Positions 55,237-64,000 of a stretch of DNA of 64,000 bases are shown piece by piece. This stretch comes from Globisporangium splendens. Its lineage: Eukaryota > Oomycota > Peronosporomycetes > Pythiales > Pythiaceae. The stretch is from positions 62,001-126,000 of the forward strand of contig VFIW01000025.1 of NCBI GenBank assembly GCA_006386115.1, written 5' to 3'. A model generated the notes under the pieces. The model had not been told where the DNA came from, made no database searches, and saw nothing but the letters and a program-made list of their open reading frames with translations. Numbering within the stretch: position 1 is the stretch's first letter; each line of letters opens with the position of its first letter. Made by a program: the position numbers and the translations under genes.

Positions 55237-56159
55237 CTATTGGTGCTTCTTGGCGGACGCCTTGGCACCGGTTGGCTTTCTTGGCTTGGCGCAGTACGAG
55301 CGAATGAAGAAGTTCATGAACAACCAGAAGAGCGACTGGATGTACACCATGTAGAACATTGGGATCTTGGCTGGCATGCCAGGGCAGCCGCGCGACACCA
55401 TGAGGTAGCCCTGCACGTTCATGGTCAAGAACTGGATCATCTGCATGGCCGTCAAGTACTTCTTCCACCAGATGTCACGCGTGTGCGCGCTCACAAAGTA
55501 GTACATGTACATGATCGTGTGGATGAAACCGTTCAAGATAATGGTGGCGTAGATATCTCCATCGTACGCAACACGCGAGTTCACGTAGTAAATCTGCCAC
55601 GAAAAGAAGCATAAGAGCATTAGCCTCACACAATCACAAATCCAATGCAGCTCGAGCAATGAAACAGACTTACAAAGAAGATGGTCAAGTGGTGGTAGAC
55701 GTGGAGGATCGAAAGCTGGTTCCACTTCTTGCCCACGATGATGAAGAACGTGTCAAAGAAGTCCAAGACCTTGGAGAGGTAGAACATGTAGAGCACGTTG
55801 CCCATGACCGGGTTCTCGTTGCTGAAAGGGTTGCAAGGGAGAGCAGTGTATCCGTTGCGGTAGGCTTGGATGCCGGCTTCCACGCACATGTACGAGCACA
55901 GCACGACTTGGAGCGGGTTGTACACGAACTGGAGCGCGCTGGTCTTGATGGCAGGCACGCCGGCCTTCATCACGAGCGTGCCGACGACCACGAACGCCAG
56001 GTAGGCGACGCAGATCGCGAACGCGGACGCAAAGTCCGAGAGCGGGTAGTTGGTGAGCGGCGACACCTTGTAGGCGCCCGTCGGGTCGAGCCACTGGAGC
56101 ATCGCCTCTTCCTGGACGTCAGCCCATTGCTTGTAGGAGTCCCAGAGCGCGGCAGCCAT
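55237..56159 (-). CDS. ELO-type very-long-chain/polyunsaturated fatty acid elongase
   Basis: ER membrane condensing enzyme that adds two carbons to acyl-CoA. Exons 56159-55674 and 55593-55237; intron 55675-55592 is reversed on the minus strand with GTAAGT and GGCAG; 280 residues. The catalytic histidine box is HVYHH. Flanking motifs are KVLDFFDTFFI before it and FIHTIMYMYYF after it, plus MNVQGYLMV near the end, all typical of the polyunsaturated-type elongases of oomycetes and algae. Seven hydrophobic segments are visible. The Lys-rich C-terminus (AKPRKPTGAKASAKKHQ) resembles an ER-retention tail. Chain-length preference cannot be decided by eye; a delta-6 or C20 type is the best guess. Confidence 0.92.
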
Positions 56160-57789
56160 CTTGTCGGTCGTCTTGATCTTTCCGGAATGGCAGCCACAGC
56201 AAAGCGCTCGCTCCTCTCCTCACGTGAGGTCCAGATTTTCCCTTCGAATGAGTGGACGGATGGCGCTTTCCTGCCACAAGGGATCTGTGTTGATGTGGAC
56301 CGTACCGTATTGTAGATGTCGCAGGTCGCTGTATCAATGACAATCACGCGCGCTCATTGGCTGAAATAGAGGATTACATCATTTTCGCGCTTTCTCTTGT
56401 AGCAGTTGACACCTTCGTGACACAAGAGCGCGGTTCAAAATATCAGTGCCACAAAAGACAGGTATACGTTTATGCAGTAAACTATGGATGCTTTGGTGTG
56501 CTACAATAAACCGAGGGAGATGTTTTGCCCAGGCTTTCTGAAGTTGCGGACTTGTTCGAGTCATGTGCCGTCACTTTGATATTTCCCCACCATTCGGGTT
56601 CTTTCTCGTCGCTGACGCTGAGCAAACATGCAAGTGCGAAGCGAATTCCCGCTCTCAACGACACGCACGAGGTAATAAATTCGGTGTATCTTTCCATGGT
56701 TCCCATGGTTCTTGCGCGAGGCGTCTCTTTGCCGAAAAGATCGCGTTGCAACTTGGAAGGAGCTACACAAATGGGAGAGAAGAGTATGAAGCGCGAGCAT
56801 GCAATCAGGATGCGCTGGCGGTGGTGATCCATTGCAATCAGCGTTTAGCGTCACATACACATCGCAAGTGGAGGTTTGATGGGTTTTCATTGTGCTGTTA
56901 ATGGACGCAATCTCCTCGCAATTGCTCCTGCAAGCTCCCCTTGCACTTGGACGAGTGCTGTCCATTGATACGCTTTGGTTCGTTGGACTCGGCGTGTCAG
57001 TGTGTGAGGCATGCGCTGACTCGAATGATCTACGCCACGCATGTCAACCGCACGCTGTCGTCAGCGTTGGCAAAACCATGTGTTTTCCCTATTTATAGTG
57101 CGGATGAAGCCATTTTTCTTCAGGACCACTCACGAATAGCAGCCAGGATTTGTTCTTCAAACGATTTGCCATAGAGTGAGTGGAGAATGAGATCTTTTTG
57201 AGCAGTGGTCCGACCCTCGTTGAGTGGCCGCTCAGTGAGCGCACAACAGAGACAAACCGGAAGACGAACGCTTCCTTGTCTGCAATTCTGGCAATCGAGT
57301 AACTTGTGAGGTCCAGTGCAGCGACTGCCGCCATGCAGCAAGTACCATGGCGCTAACCAAGGTGCGATAGATAATAGAGTCTTTGGGCTCCGAAATCTGC
57401 AATTTAGCACTCGCTCAGTTCAAGCCACGACCTGGAAGATACCAGTAGCGCTCCTGCTTCATGCTATACTGTGACATGGTACAGTACGGCGGAGTACTGT
57501 ACAGATCCAAAGAACGGCAACTGAAGCCACTGCAACCCTGTGACAATGCATTCCCCTTCATCTTTACATGTGATTATCAGTGCTGAAGCATTCTGTTGTG
57601 CTTCAAAAATAAATAAAGCTGTATCAATTTACATTGTAGAACCTTCAAGCATCGTGAAAAAGGCAACTGCACGCTTCCTTTCTTTCCCATGTGCGAGAGG
57701 CGCCGCAAGACAAGCGCCATTGGCCACTCGCACTTTGGCCGCCAAGACGCTCGGACGACGTTCTCTACTACAGACATATCCACACAGTC
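56160..57789. other. Long intergenic region with coding-like fragments
   Basis: About 1.6 kb between the divergent elongase and membrane-protein genes. On the minus strand between about 57475 and 56482 there are protein-like stretches in different frames: MSQYSMKQERYWYLP near 57475, LQISEPKDSIIYRTLVSAM, LDLTSYSIARIADKEAF, then LILHSLYGKSFEEQILAAI. The last could splice at a GTGAGT at 57133 to an exon at 56762-56482 (frame agrees). A TATAAATAG (minus strand) lies near 57100. No single intact gene results, so this may be a decayed gene or chance. Confidence 0.25.
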
Positions 57790-59086
57790 ATGAGCTCCTA
57801 CGTGCCGCGAAGAGCGCTGCGACTGGCGTGTGCAACGGCGTGCACCGCATTGATCACCTTCAACAGCGCGGCGGCGGCGGACGCCAATGTCTGTGCGCTG
57901 CCGGCGACTGCGCTCTACTTCTATCGCGTTCCGACTGCAAACGCGACGACAGACGCAGCAAGCAATAGCAGCAACACCAGTTCCACCCGAGTGGCGTGCT
58001 GGTCGGACAATGTCGGTCCGACCGTGGACGTCACCTGCCTGTCAGCATGCAGTTGCCGCCAGTTGCTGCGTGAGACCGTCGGCAGCAAGAGCGGCGAGTT
58101 CGTTGGAGTGTGCTTGAACAACTCGATAAACTACGTGTGCACTGGGAACGAGATAAGCAACTGCTCTGCGTACAGACTCAATGCAGGTATGTAGGTTGAA
58201 TTGTGGGTTGTGATGACGGTTGCACCATTCACTCACACTGCTTGTCTGCAACACTACAGACGGATCGTCGACGACTACACCGACAGCGACCACTAAAGCT
58301 CCTGCTGTTAGTCCCCAGGCCACTCCACAAGCGAGCAATCCTCCCACAACTGGTACCAATACCGCAAACGACGGCACAAGCGATGACGGACTGAAGGCGT
58401 GGGTCTGGGCGGTGATCGTGATCGGCATCATTCTTGCCGTCGGGCTCATCGTCTTCGCGATCACCTGGTTCAGGTATCGTCCGACGTACAAAAAGGGCAC
58501 GTCCTCAAGCATGCAGAGCACCGTGAGGATGGACGCATGGAGAGACGGCCATCCTGCGGACTTGCTGTACGGAGAAGCTCGAGATAGCAACCCCACAGTG
58601 TCGCTCAGCGTGGCCACTGCAGCAACAGGGCGAATGATGCGAGCTCATGAAGCAAATCCGTCCATGGTGATGTCCGGGATCCCAGGAGCGAGCTACCTCA
58701 CCTACACGGTCGGGCCTGGAATCAATCAGAACCAATACTTGAACGACGACGACTTGGAGCACGGTTCCTCCACGTCCAAGATCAGCGACGGGTCCTCGTC
58801 CATCGAGCTGTACTCGCCAGCGCATCTCCAACAGAGCGACACGAGAGGATCGCTCACAGGAGGTGCAGGACGTCTGACGGGTGGAGGCCGTTACTCGTAC
58901 CCGAGCAGCGGCTCGTACAACAGCGAAATAGACTCGTTCTCGAGTCAGGTCACATTCAACGACTCGGAAATCGGACGAGACACGGACTTGCAGCAGCAGC
59001 AGCGCCAGCAGCAGGAAGCAGAGGACGAGGCGCGACGGTACGCGCAGCCAGCTTCCTATCCGCGCAAGTACTCGACCGAGTTTTAG
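57790..59086 (+). CDS. Cys-rich single-pass membrane protein, copy 2
   Basis: Unknown family, related to the protein encoded at 40365-41768. Exons 57790-58186 and 58260-59086; the intron 58187-58259 (GTATGT/ACAG, phase 1) falls just before the stalk; 407 residues. Layout: signal peptide (about 1-30), ectodomain with eight cysteines (35, 70, 83, 87, 89, 108, 117, 125), Thr/Pro-rich stalk, one strong transmembrane helix (about 179-203) followed by RYRPTYKKG, then a Ser/Gly-rich cytoplasmic tail with a Gln-rich stretch. The C-terminus is PRKYSTEF, close to PRKSIEF in copy 1. Ectodomain spacing around the central C-x-C (CNC versus CSC) is also similar. No known enzyme or receptor domain is visible. 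Confidence 0.75.
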
Positions 59087-59353
59087 CGCATTCCCCAGAG
59101 GCGAAGAGGAGCCTCTGTTAGGATTTTCAGTGTCGAATGTTGGTGTTGAAGTCACGCGGCAGGAGTGAATGTCGATTGAGCAATCGGCTTGCATTTTACC
59201 GTAGTGGCTTTCATAAATAATATCATGCAGGCATATCATTGGATGTAATAGGCAGATCATTCTAACCAATGAGAGATCGGATCCCCTCACCCAGTACCAC
59301 ACGAAAGAGTGCGCACCACTTGCTGATCTTGTCTTCAGACCACAAACAGAAGA

Positions 59354-61177
59354 ATGTGGCGCTTCCAGCGCGCTCTGAGCCGCGGCGCGCAGTGTGCTCG
59401 CACTAGCAGCAGCGCCTCCCGCTTCTCCACGTCCGCCTCGAAGGAGTTCCGCATCCTTTGCGTGGACGTGCCGCAGCCCATCGCCGAGGTATCGTGCGTG
59501 CAGGAGCTCGTGCAGCGTGGCCACGTCGTGGACCAAGTCGCGTCTGCGGACAACAGGCACCTGGACTCGATTATCGCGGACTACGATGCGCTGCTTGTGT
59601 CCCCAGCGACGCAACTGTCTCGCGAGCTGATCAAGAAGGGCGCTCAGGCCAAGCTCCAGTTGGTCGCTGTGCCGGCGGATGCGATCGACAGCGCGCACAT
59701 CGACATGATGGAAGCCACGAACCAGGGCGTGCTGATGCTGCAGCTCGAAAAGAAGCAGATTGGGGACAAGTTCTCGGTGGAAGCGGAGATTGGTCTGAGT
59801 CTGCTCATCCAGCTCGCGCGCAACATCCCTGAATCTATCGCTGCCACCCGATCCGGTGCGTCGTACCAGCGTGAACAGTTTTCTGGCACCGAGTTGTCGA
59901 AGAAGAACTTGGGCATCGTCGGACTCGGTCAGGCTGGCAAATGCGTGGTGGAGATGGCGCGAGCCATGGGGCTCAACGTGTCCGGTTACGATCCAAACAT
60001 TACGCAGGAGACCGCTGAGTCGATGGGTGTCAAGCGAGTAGCGCTTGACGAACTCTACGCGAACTGTGACTTCTTGATGTTCCACGCGCCGTTGACGGCT
60101 CGCACGCGTGGTATGTTCAACGACGCGGCGCTGGAAAAGTGCAAAGACGGCGTCAAGATCGTCTCTGTGGCCGAGTACAAGGGTCTCGAGGGACTTCTCG
60201 ACGAGCAAACGCTGTTGAAGGGTCTCGAGTCCGGAAAGATCAGCGGCGTCGCGATCGACACGCTTCAATCGGCTGATGATGGCGACGTGGAGCTCTCGGA
60301 TACCTGGAAGCAACTTTTCGAGCATGCCAAGGTGATCAACAAGTCGCACGTCGATGGGAAATCCTCGAGCGACGTGGCGTCGGCCAAGAACTACCGCATC
60401 ATCTCGGAGAACATCTGCGATGCGCTCGCGCAACGCTACTACCGAGGCGTGGCCAACGGCGTGTTCATGCCACTGACGCTGCTGCCAGAGATGAAGCCGT
60501 TCCTGAACCTGAGCGAAGCGCTTGGACGGTTCCTGTACCAGCTCACGATCTCGAGCGACCCGAAGGACCAGATCTCGAAGGTCTCGATCGCCACGAGCGG
60601 CGGTATCCAGGTGGACATCACGTCGCCCAAGGCCAAGTCGGCGCTGCAGAGTGCCGTGCTGAAGGGAATCTTTGGGAGCATGGCCAAGCACCGCAGTACG
60701 ACTACAACAGTCGCAGCGCCAAAGGTGACGCTGATCAACTCGTCCATGATCGCGATGACCAACGGCGTGGACGTGCGCCAGGGTGAGCTCGCGGGCAACG
60801 AGGTGCAGCACCTGAACAACTCGATTACGGTGGAGGTGCAGACGAAGAATAAGAAAGAGAAGCTCCTGGTCATGGGCAGCGTCTTTGGCGAAGACCCGCG
60901 CATCGTGCGCGTGAACGAGTACACCGACTTCCCGGCCTTCCGCCCCGAGGGCAACCTCCTGATCTTCAACAACGAGGACAAGCCCGGCGCGATCGCTGGT
61001 ATCCTGAACGAACTCAAGCAGTCGCAGATCAACATTGCGAACTTCGGTCTCTCGCGCCAGGTGAGTGTGAAGCTGGCGCTCGGGATTCTGGCGCTCGACT
61101 CGGTGCCGTCGGAGGAGACGATGGCGAGTCTCAAGAACCTCCCAACGGTTCAGAACCTGAAGTTCGCTCAAGTTTAG
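59354..61177 (+). CDS. D-3-phosphoglycerate dehydrogenase-like protein, altered active site
   Basis: 607 residues, intronless, with an Arg/Ser-rich N-terminus (1-29) typical of a mitochondrial presequence. It has the full type I PHGDH layout: substrate domain, NAD domain with GLGQAG (190-195), an intervening regulatory domain, and a C-terminal ACT domain (NEDKPGAIAGILNEL). The catalytic positions differ from the family: the CARGG(I/V)DE region that supplies the active-site Arg reads VAEYKGLEGLLDE, the LDVFEEEP region with the active-site Glu reads AIDTLQSADDG, and the RSATxV substrate motif reads VSPATQL. A His near the normal place (332) remains. Folding should be preserved, but catalysis as in serA is doubtful. 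Could be a pseudoenzyme or a different 2-hydroxyacid dehydrogenase. Confidence 0.8.
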   Translation: MWRFQRALSRGAQCARTSSSASRFSTSASKEFRILCVDVPQPIAEVSCVQELVQRGHVVDQVASADNRHLDSIIADYDALLVSPATQLSRELIKKGAQAKLQLVAVPADAIDSAHIDMMEATNQGVLMLQLEKKQIGDKFSVEAEIGLSLLIQLARNIPESIAATRSGASYQREQFSGTELSKKNLGIVGLGQAGKCVVEMARAMGLNVSGYDPNITQETAESMGVKRVALDELYANCDFLMFHAPLTARTRGMFNDAALEKCKDGVKIVSVAEYKGLEGLLDEQTLLKGLESGKISGVAIDTLQSADDGDVELSDTWKQLFEHAKVINKSHVDGKSSSDVASAKNYRIISENICDALAQRYYRGVANGVFMPLTLLPEMKPFLNLSEALGRFLYQLTISSDPKDQISKVSIATSGGIQVDITSPKAKSALQSAVLKGIFGSMAKHRSTTTTVAAPKVTLINSSMIAMTNGVDVRQGELAGNEVQHLNNSITVEVQTKNKKEKLLVMGSVFGEDPRIVRVNEYTDFPAFRPEGNLLIFNNEDKPGAIAGILNELKQSQINIANFGLSRQVSVKLALGILALDSVPSEETMASLKNLPTVQNLKFAQV

Positions 61178-61312
61178 GATCGCCTGGGGATGGTAAATTG
61201 CACCAGCAATATGCATATGACACACCAAATGCACCTCTCTTCGCCTTTTACTATACATCCCACATTCCCTCGTGTGCGACTTGCTACCTTCGTTTCCATG
61301 TCGCCATAGCGT

Positions 61313-63158
61313 CTACATTTGCTGCAGCATCCCTCGTTCCTGCTGCTCGCGCGCTTCTTTCTTTTGGCGCAGCGTCGCCAGGTACGCCTTCTTCTTGTCC
61401 GCCGCAGTAGACAGGAAGCGCTTCATGATGCTGTACAGGAACGGACTCACAGACTCCTTCTCGTGCTCGTAGCAGTACATCATGACGGCCATGGACGCGG
61501 AAAAGAGCACCACTTCGCCGTTGCGCACGCCCGAAATGATATTGCGGTCGCGCAGAATCATATACAGACTGTCGATGGCGCGAGGCAGCACGTACAGCGC
61601 GAGTTCTAGCATGAGGAAATAGAAACCAATGTCAGTTTTGTATGCCAAAAGAAAAGCATGATGAGATATAGATATTTACCAGAACGTCGGCTTTTCGGTT
61701 CCAACAGGATCGTCGTGGACGCGCCGAGACCCGCGAGGTAGTACACGATGCGGTGGTCGACAAAAGTAAGCCTGCGGTGCGCGCAGATCAGCGCCAGGTA
61801 CGCGGTGACAAAGGACGCGAGGAACGTGTTCGACCGCGTGGCGCCGAGGACCGCGCGCGAAAGCGTCCGGAACGGGCTCGCGAGGAACTTCTTGAAATGG
61901 ATCACCACACTCGGCACGATGAACAGCGACAGGTACAGCGGGAACGTCTTAGTGAACGAGCGGCGAAAGCACAGGGTCCAGCCCATCGTGCAGCTCTCGG
62001 CGTTGCAGTGAACGAGCCGGCACGGTACAATGTCGCCGATGTTTTGCGGAAGCTTCGAGATCGTCGCCGCGTTGATGCTCTTCCGTTTGATCAGACTCCA
62101 CAGCAGCTTCTGGTCGATCGGAAGACCGCGGTTCGATTGCTGCACGAGTGTGAGCGTCTCGCGCTCCACCGGCCCGGTATTCTGGATGAAGCGAAAGTAC
62201 TCAGGCGGCAGGGTGCTCGGACGCATCACGTACGCGTACATGACCTGCGCGCTCGACACGGCAAACAACAGCGCATCGCCGTATTTCCAGTCGCTGCCCC
62301 AGAAGTGCCAGTAGTCGTTGCGCTTCGCGGTGTTGTAGGCGCACTGCAGCGCACGTGTGAGCGCGTAGAGCGCAAACGAACGGCGCTTTTTCGCGTCCAC
62401 AAACATCAACGCGCAGCCGGCGATGGCTCCGGAGGTGAGCGCCGAGAGCTGTTCAATGCGCTTCTGGTACTGCAGATCCTCGATGAGCGCGCCTTTCTTC
62501 TTCGCATTGCTCACCAAATACTTCTTGACGAGGAAAGGGAGCAAGGCACGAAGCCCACGGTATCCACCCGTGAACCACCCGAGGAAGAGCCCAAACGACA
62601 CGGCGTCGACTCGAAAGCTCAAATGCTTCTCGTCCAAGAGCTGCTTCAGATCAAACATGGCACGGACATTCCTTCAAAAAACGATACGCAAAGCAGTCCA
62701 AAGTGAGTAAAGACACGCATATGCACAAAAGATACTCATGCTTACCGTTTTAACAAAAGCTTGAAGATCCGCAGCAAAACGCCGATCCCAGCGCGCGTGT
62801 TGTACGCCAGCAGAAAATTCGATGTTCCCAGGTACAGCGCGTCGAGGAGCTCGCGCATGAGTTTCTGGCGCTCCGCCTTCGTGATCGCACCAGCGTCCGA
62901 GAGCTTCTCAAACCGCACCACGCATCCATTTCCAGTTCCAGGTGTGCGCACATTGCGGTCGGCAGCATGCGAACGCCCCATCAGTCGCCGCGCTTCGGCT
63001 CGCGCTGCGTCTTCCTCGAGCTCCAGCTCGTCGTCCACATCTGCTTCGCCAAACATGCTGAGCTCCGAGGGCGACGGCGTCATGTACAGCGCCGAAGTAC
63101 TCGCCTTTGTCACCGGCAGCGGCTGAGCGGCAGCGGTCTGGTTCGGGTCTTGCTCCAT
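61313..63158 (-). CDS. TMEM135 family membrane protein
   Basis: Exons 63158-62746, 62671-61680 and 61605-61313; 565 residues, frame kept at both junctions. Animal TMEM135 is a multi-pass protein of peroxisomes and mitochondria linked to mitochondrial dynamics and lipid metabolism. The family core is visible: WGSDWKYGDALLFAVSSAQ, then PPEYFRFIQNTGPV, and a Cys-rich motif PCRLVHCNAESC before paired hydrophobic segments. The N-terminal 90 residues are acidic and low complexity. The C-terminus is charged with a possible coiled coil (QKKEAREQQE). An upstream ATG at 63248 would add 30 residues; 63158 is preferred because the extra part looks like leader. Convergent with the PHGDH-like gene. Confidence 0.85.
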
Positions 63159-63882
63159 GGCGAGTGAGTGCAGTAATTGCGTTGTGCACGGGGACGACGA
63201 GGGGGCGACCTGTCTGCAGACGCGCCGTCGAGTCAACAAACAGCTCACGACACCAGCAAACGAGGAGCTAACTTACGGGAGCAGTTCAGCTGCTTCAAGA
63301 CCCGCCATACAACTCTGCGCGGCTTGAGCCAATCGCGCTGGACGAGCGCTGCGCGTTCGAAAATGCCCAAACTGGGTCCACCCCTATATTGCATACGCTT
63401 TATTTGCGTTTTACCTGTTTCAATAGAGTACTGATTGAATATTGCTGTCAATGATGCCAAATGTCCTGTCACAATACCTCTTGACATCAGGGAAAATGGT
63501 TGAAATCTACGTGTACGCGGTAATAGAGGAGGTTGCCGAATCCAATGAACCGAAATGAATTGCGAAACGAATTGCGGAATGAATTGCGTTGCGGCTGTTT
63601 TCTGCACCTACGTCATCGCCTTTGCCGAGATGACGATTCAACTGACTCCCACTTCAACTCGAGCCGGTCAAGCCGAGTCGAGACGAGCCGAGTGCTTCTC
63701 AGCAACACCCTCTTTTCAATCAAGCCGAGCCAAGTGGTACAGTGGTACATCACACGCCAGCACCACATCAAAGATGTTGAAAATGCTGTTGCTTCTGGTC
63801 ACCACTCTGTCAACTCAAGAAGGAGCCATGATACGTTTTCCATGAGTCCTTTTAGGCAGCTCATGCCCATAGAAGTGGAGGC
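63159..63882. other. Divergent intergenic region with 12-bp repeats
   Basis: About 720 bp between TMEM135 and the gene starting at the right edge. Three tandem 12-bp units with core GAATTGCG lie at 63553-63588. A cluster of GAGCCGAGTCG-like repeats is at about 63660-63735. No coding frame is convincing. Confidence 0.5.
63553..63588. repeat. 12-bp tandem repeat, three units
   Basis: The core GAATTGCG occurs at 63557, 63569 and 63581, preceded each time by a purine-rich tetramer (AAAT, AAAC, GAAT). Confidence 0.85.
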
Positions 63883-64000
63883 ATGACTTCAGTTTCTCCA
63901 TTGCTCAGTGGGTTGATGCAAAGTGCGATCGGAGGTGACCGTGTGGCTGATCCACTTCTTCGCGTGCACGCATCGGTTGATTTGGCGGATCAGTGCTCGC
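63883..64000 (+). CDS. Start of a gene cut by the window edge
   Basis: An ATG at 63883 opens a frame that continues to the last base (39 codons) and reads like a real N-terminus (MTSVSPLLSGLMQSAIGGDR, then ADPLLRVHASVDLADQC). No family can be assigned. Confidence 0.4.
   Translation, partial: MTSVSPLLSGLMQSAIGGDRVADPLLRVHASVDLADQCS

Noticed and set aside
58505..61258. 917-codon open frame on the minus strand, antisense to the PHGDH-like and membrane-protein genes
   Set aside because: Its translation is rich in His, Arg, Leu and Val with no domain; it is the shadow of GC-rich third positions in genes with clear homologues.
1..64000. tRNA or rRNA genes in the spacers
   Set aside because: I looked for GTTCGA-type T-loop words with a fitting acceptor stem and found none convincing; a covariance-model scan would be decisive.
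1..64000. Secreted RxLR or Crinkler effector genes
   Set aside because: No frame combines a signal peptide with an RxLR-dEER or LxLFLAK motif; the two signal-peptide proteins found have transmembrane helices instead.

Overview
The window is nuclear DNA of an oomycete, probably a Pythium- or Phytophthora-like member of the Peronosporales sensu lato. The evidence is dense single-gene packing on both strands, short introns (about 65-110 nt, GTAAGT/GTGAGT donors, CTAAT-like branch sites), a eukaryotic gene set (SMG1, APC5, Sec24, Mre11, Oma1, TMEM135) and a diaminopimelate-route lysine gene, which is expected for oomycetes and not for animals or fungi. The genus is an inference. I saw no tRNA, rRNA, CRISPR array or intact transposon.

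Layout, left to right. 1-7.6 kb: possible edge exon, MFS sugar transporter, a frameshifted GT71 mannosyltransferase, and APC5 on the minus strand, whose stop codon overlaps that of GT71. 7.5-19 kb: the SMG1 kinase gene (7 exons, 3490 residues), divergent from APC5. 19-27.5 kb: WS/DGAT acyltransferase (-), SEC24 (+, 5 exons) and a four-exon gene of unknown function (+). 27.5-35.4 kb: GTPBP1-like GTPase (-), MRE11 (+) and a PWI-like Nab2/ZC3H14-type protein (-). 35.7-46.9 kb: two paralogous P5B ATPases in divergent orientation, with a single-pass Cys-rich membrane protein between them. 47-52.8 kb: OMA1 (-, 8 exons) and a decayed ABCA transporter (+). 53-56.2 kb: diaminopimelate decarboxylase (-) and an ELO fatty-acid elongase (-). 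57.8-63.2 kb: a second Cys-rich single-pass membrane protein related to the first, a D-3-phosphoglycerate-dehydrogenase-like protein with altered catalytic positions, and a TMEM135 homologue (-). A gene start runs off the right edge.

Most genes are unrelated housekeeping functions, so no single pathway operates here. Themes are membrane/lipid traffic (SEC24, ELO, WS/DGAT, TMEM135, P5B ATPases), RNA quality control (SMG1, the PWI-like protein), genome maintenance and cell cycle (MRE11, APC5) and mitochondrial functions (OMA1, PHGDH-like). I found no clearly novel multi-gene system. The most interesting items are the two Cys-rich membrane proteins that share an ectodomain Cys pattern and a near-identical C-terminal tail, the PHGDH-like protein that looks like a pseudoenzyme, the modular phase-1 introns of SEC24, and the ABCA pseudogene. 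Exon coordinates were worked out by hand from splice consensus and reading-frame continuity; every spliced CDS given sums to a multiple of three.
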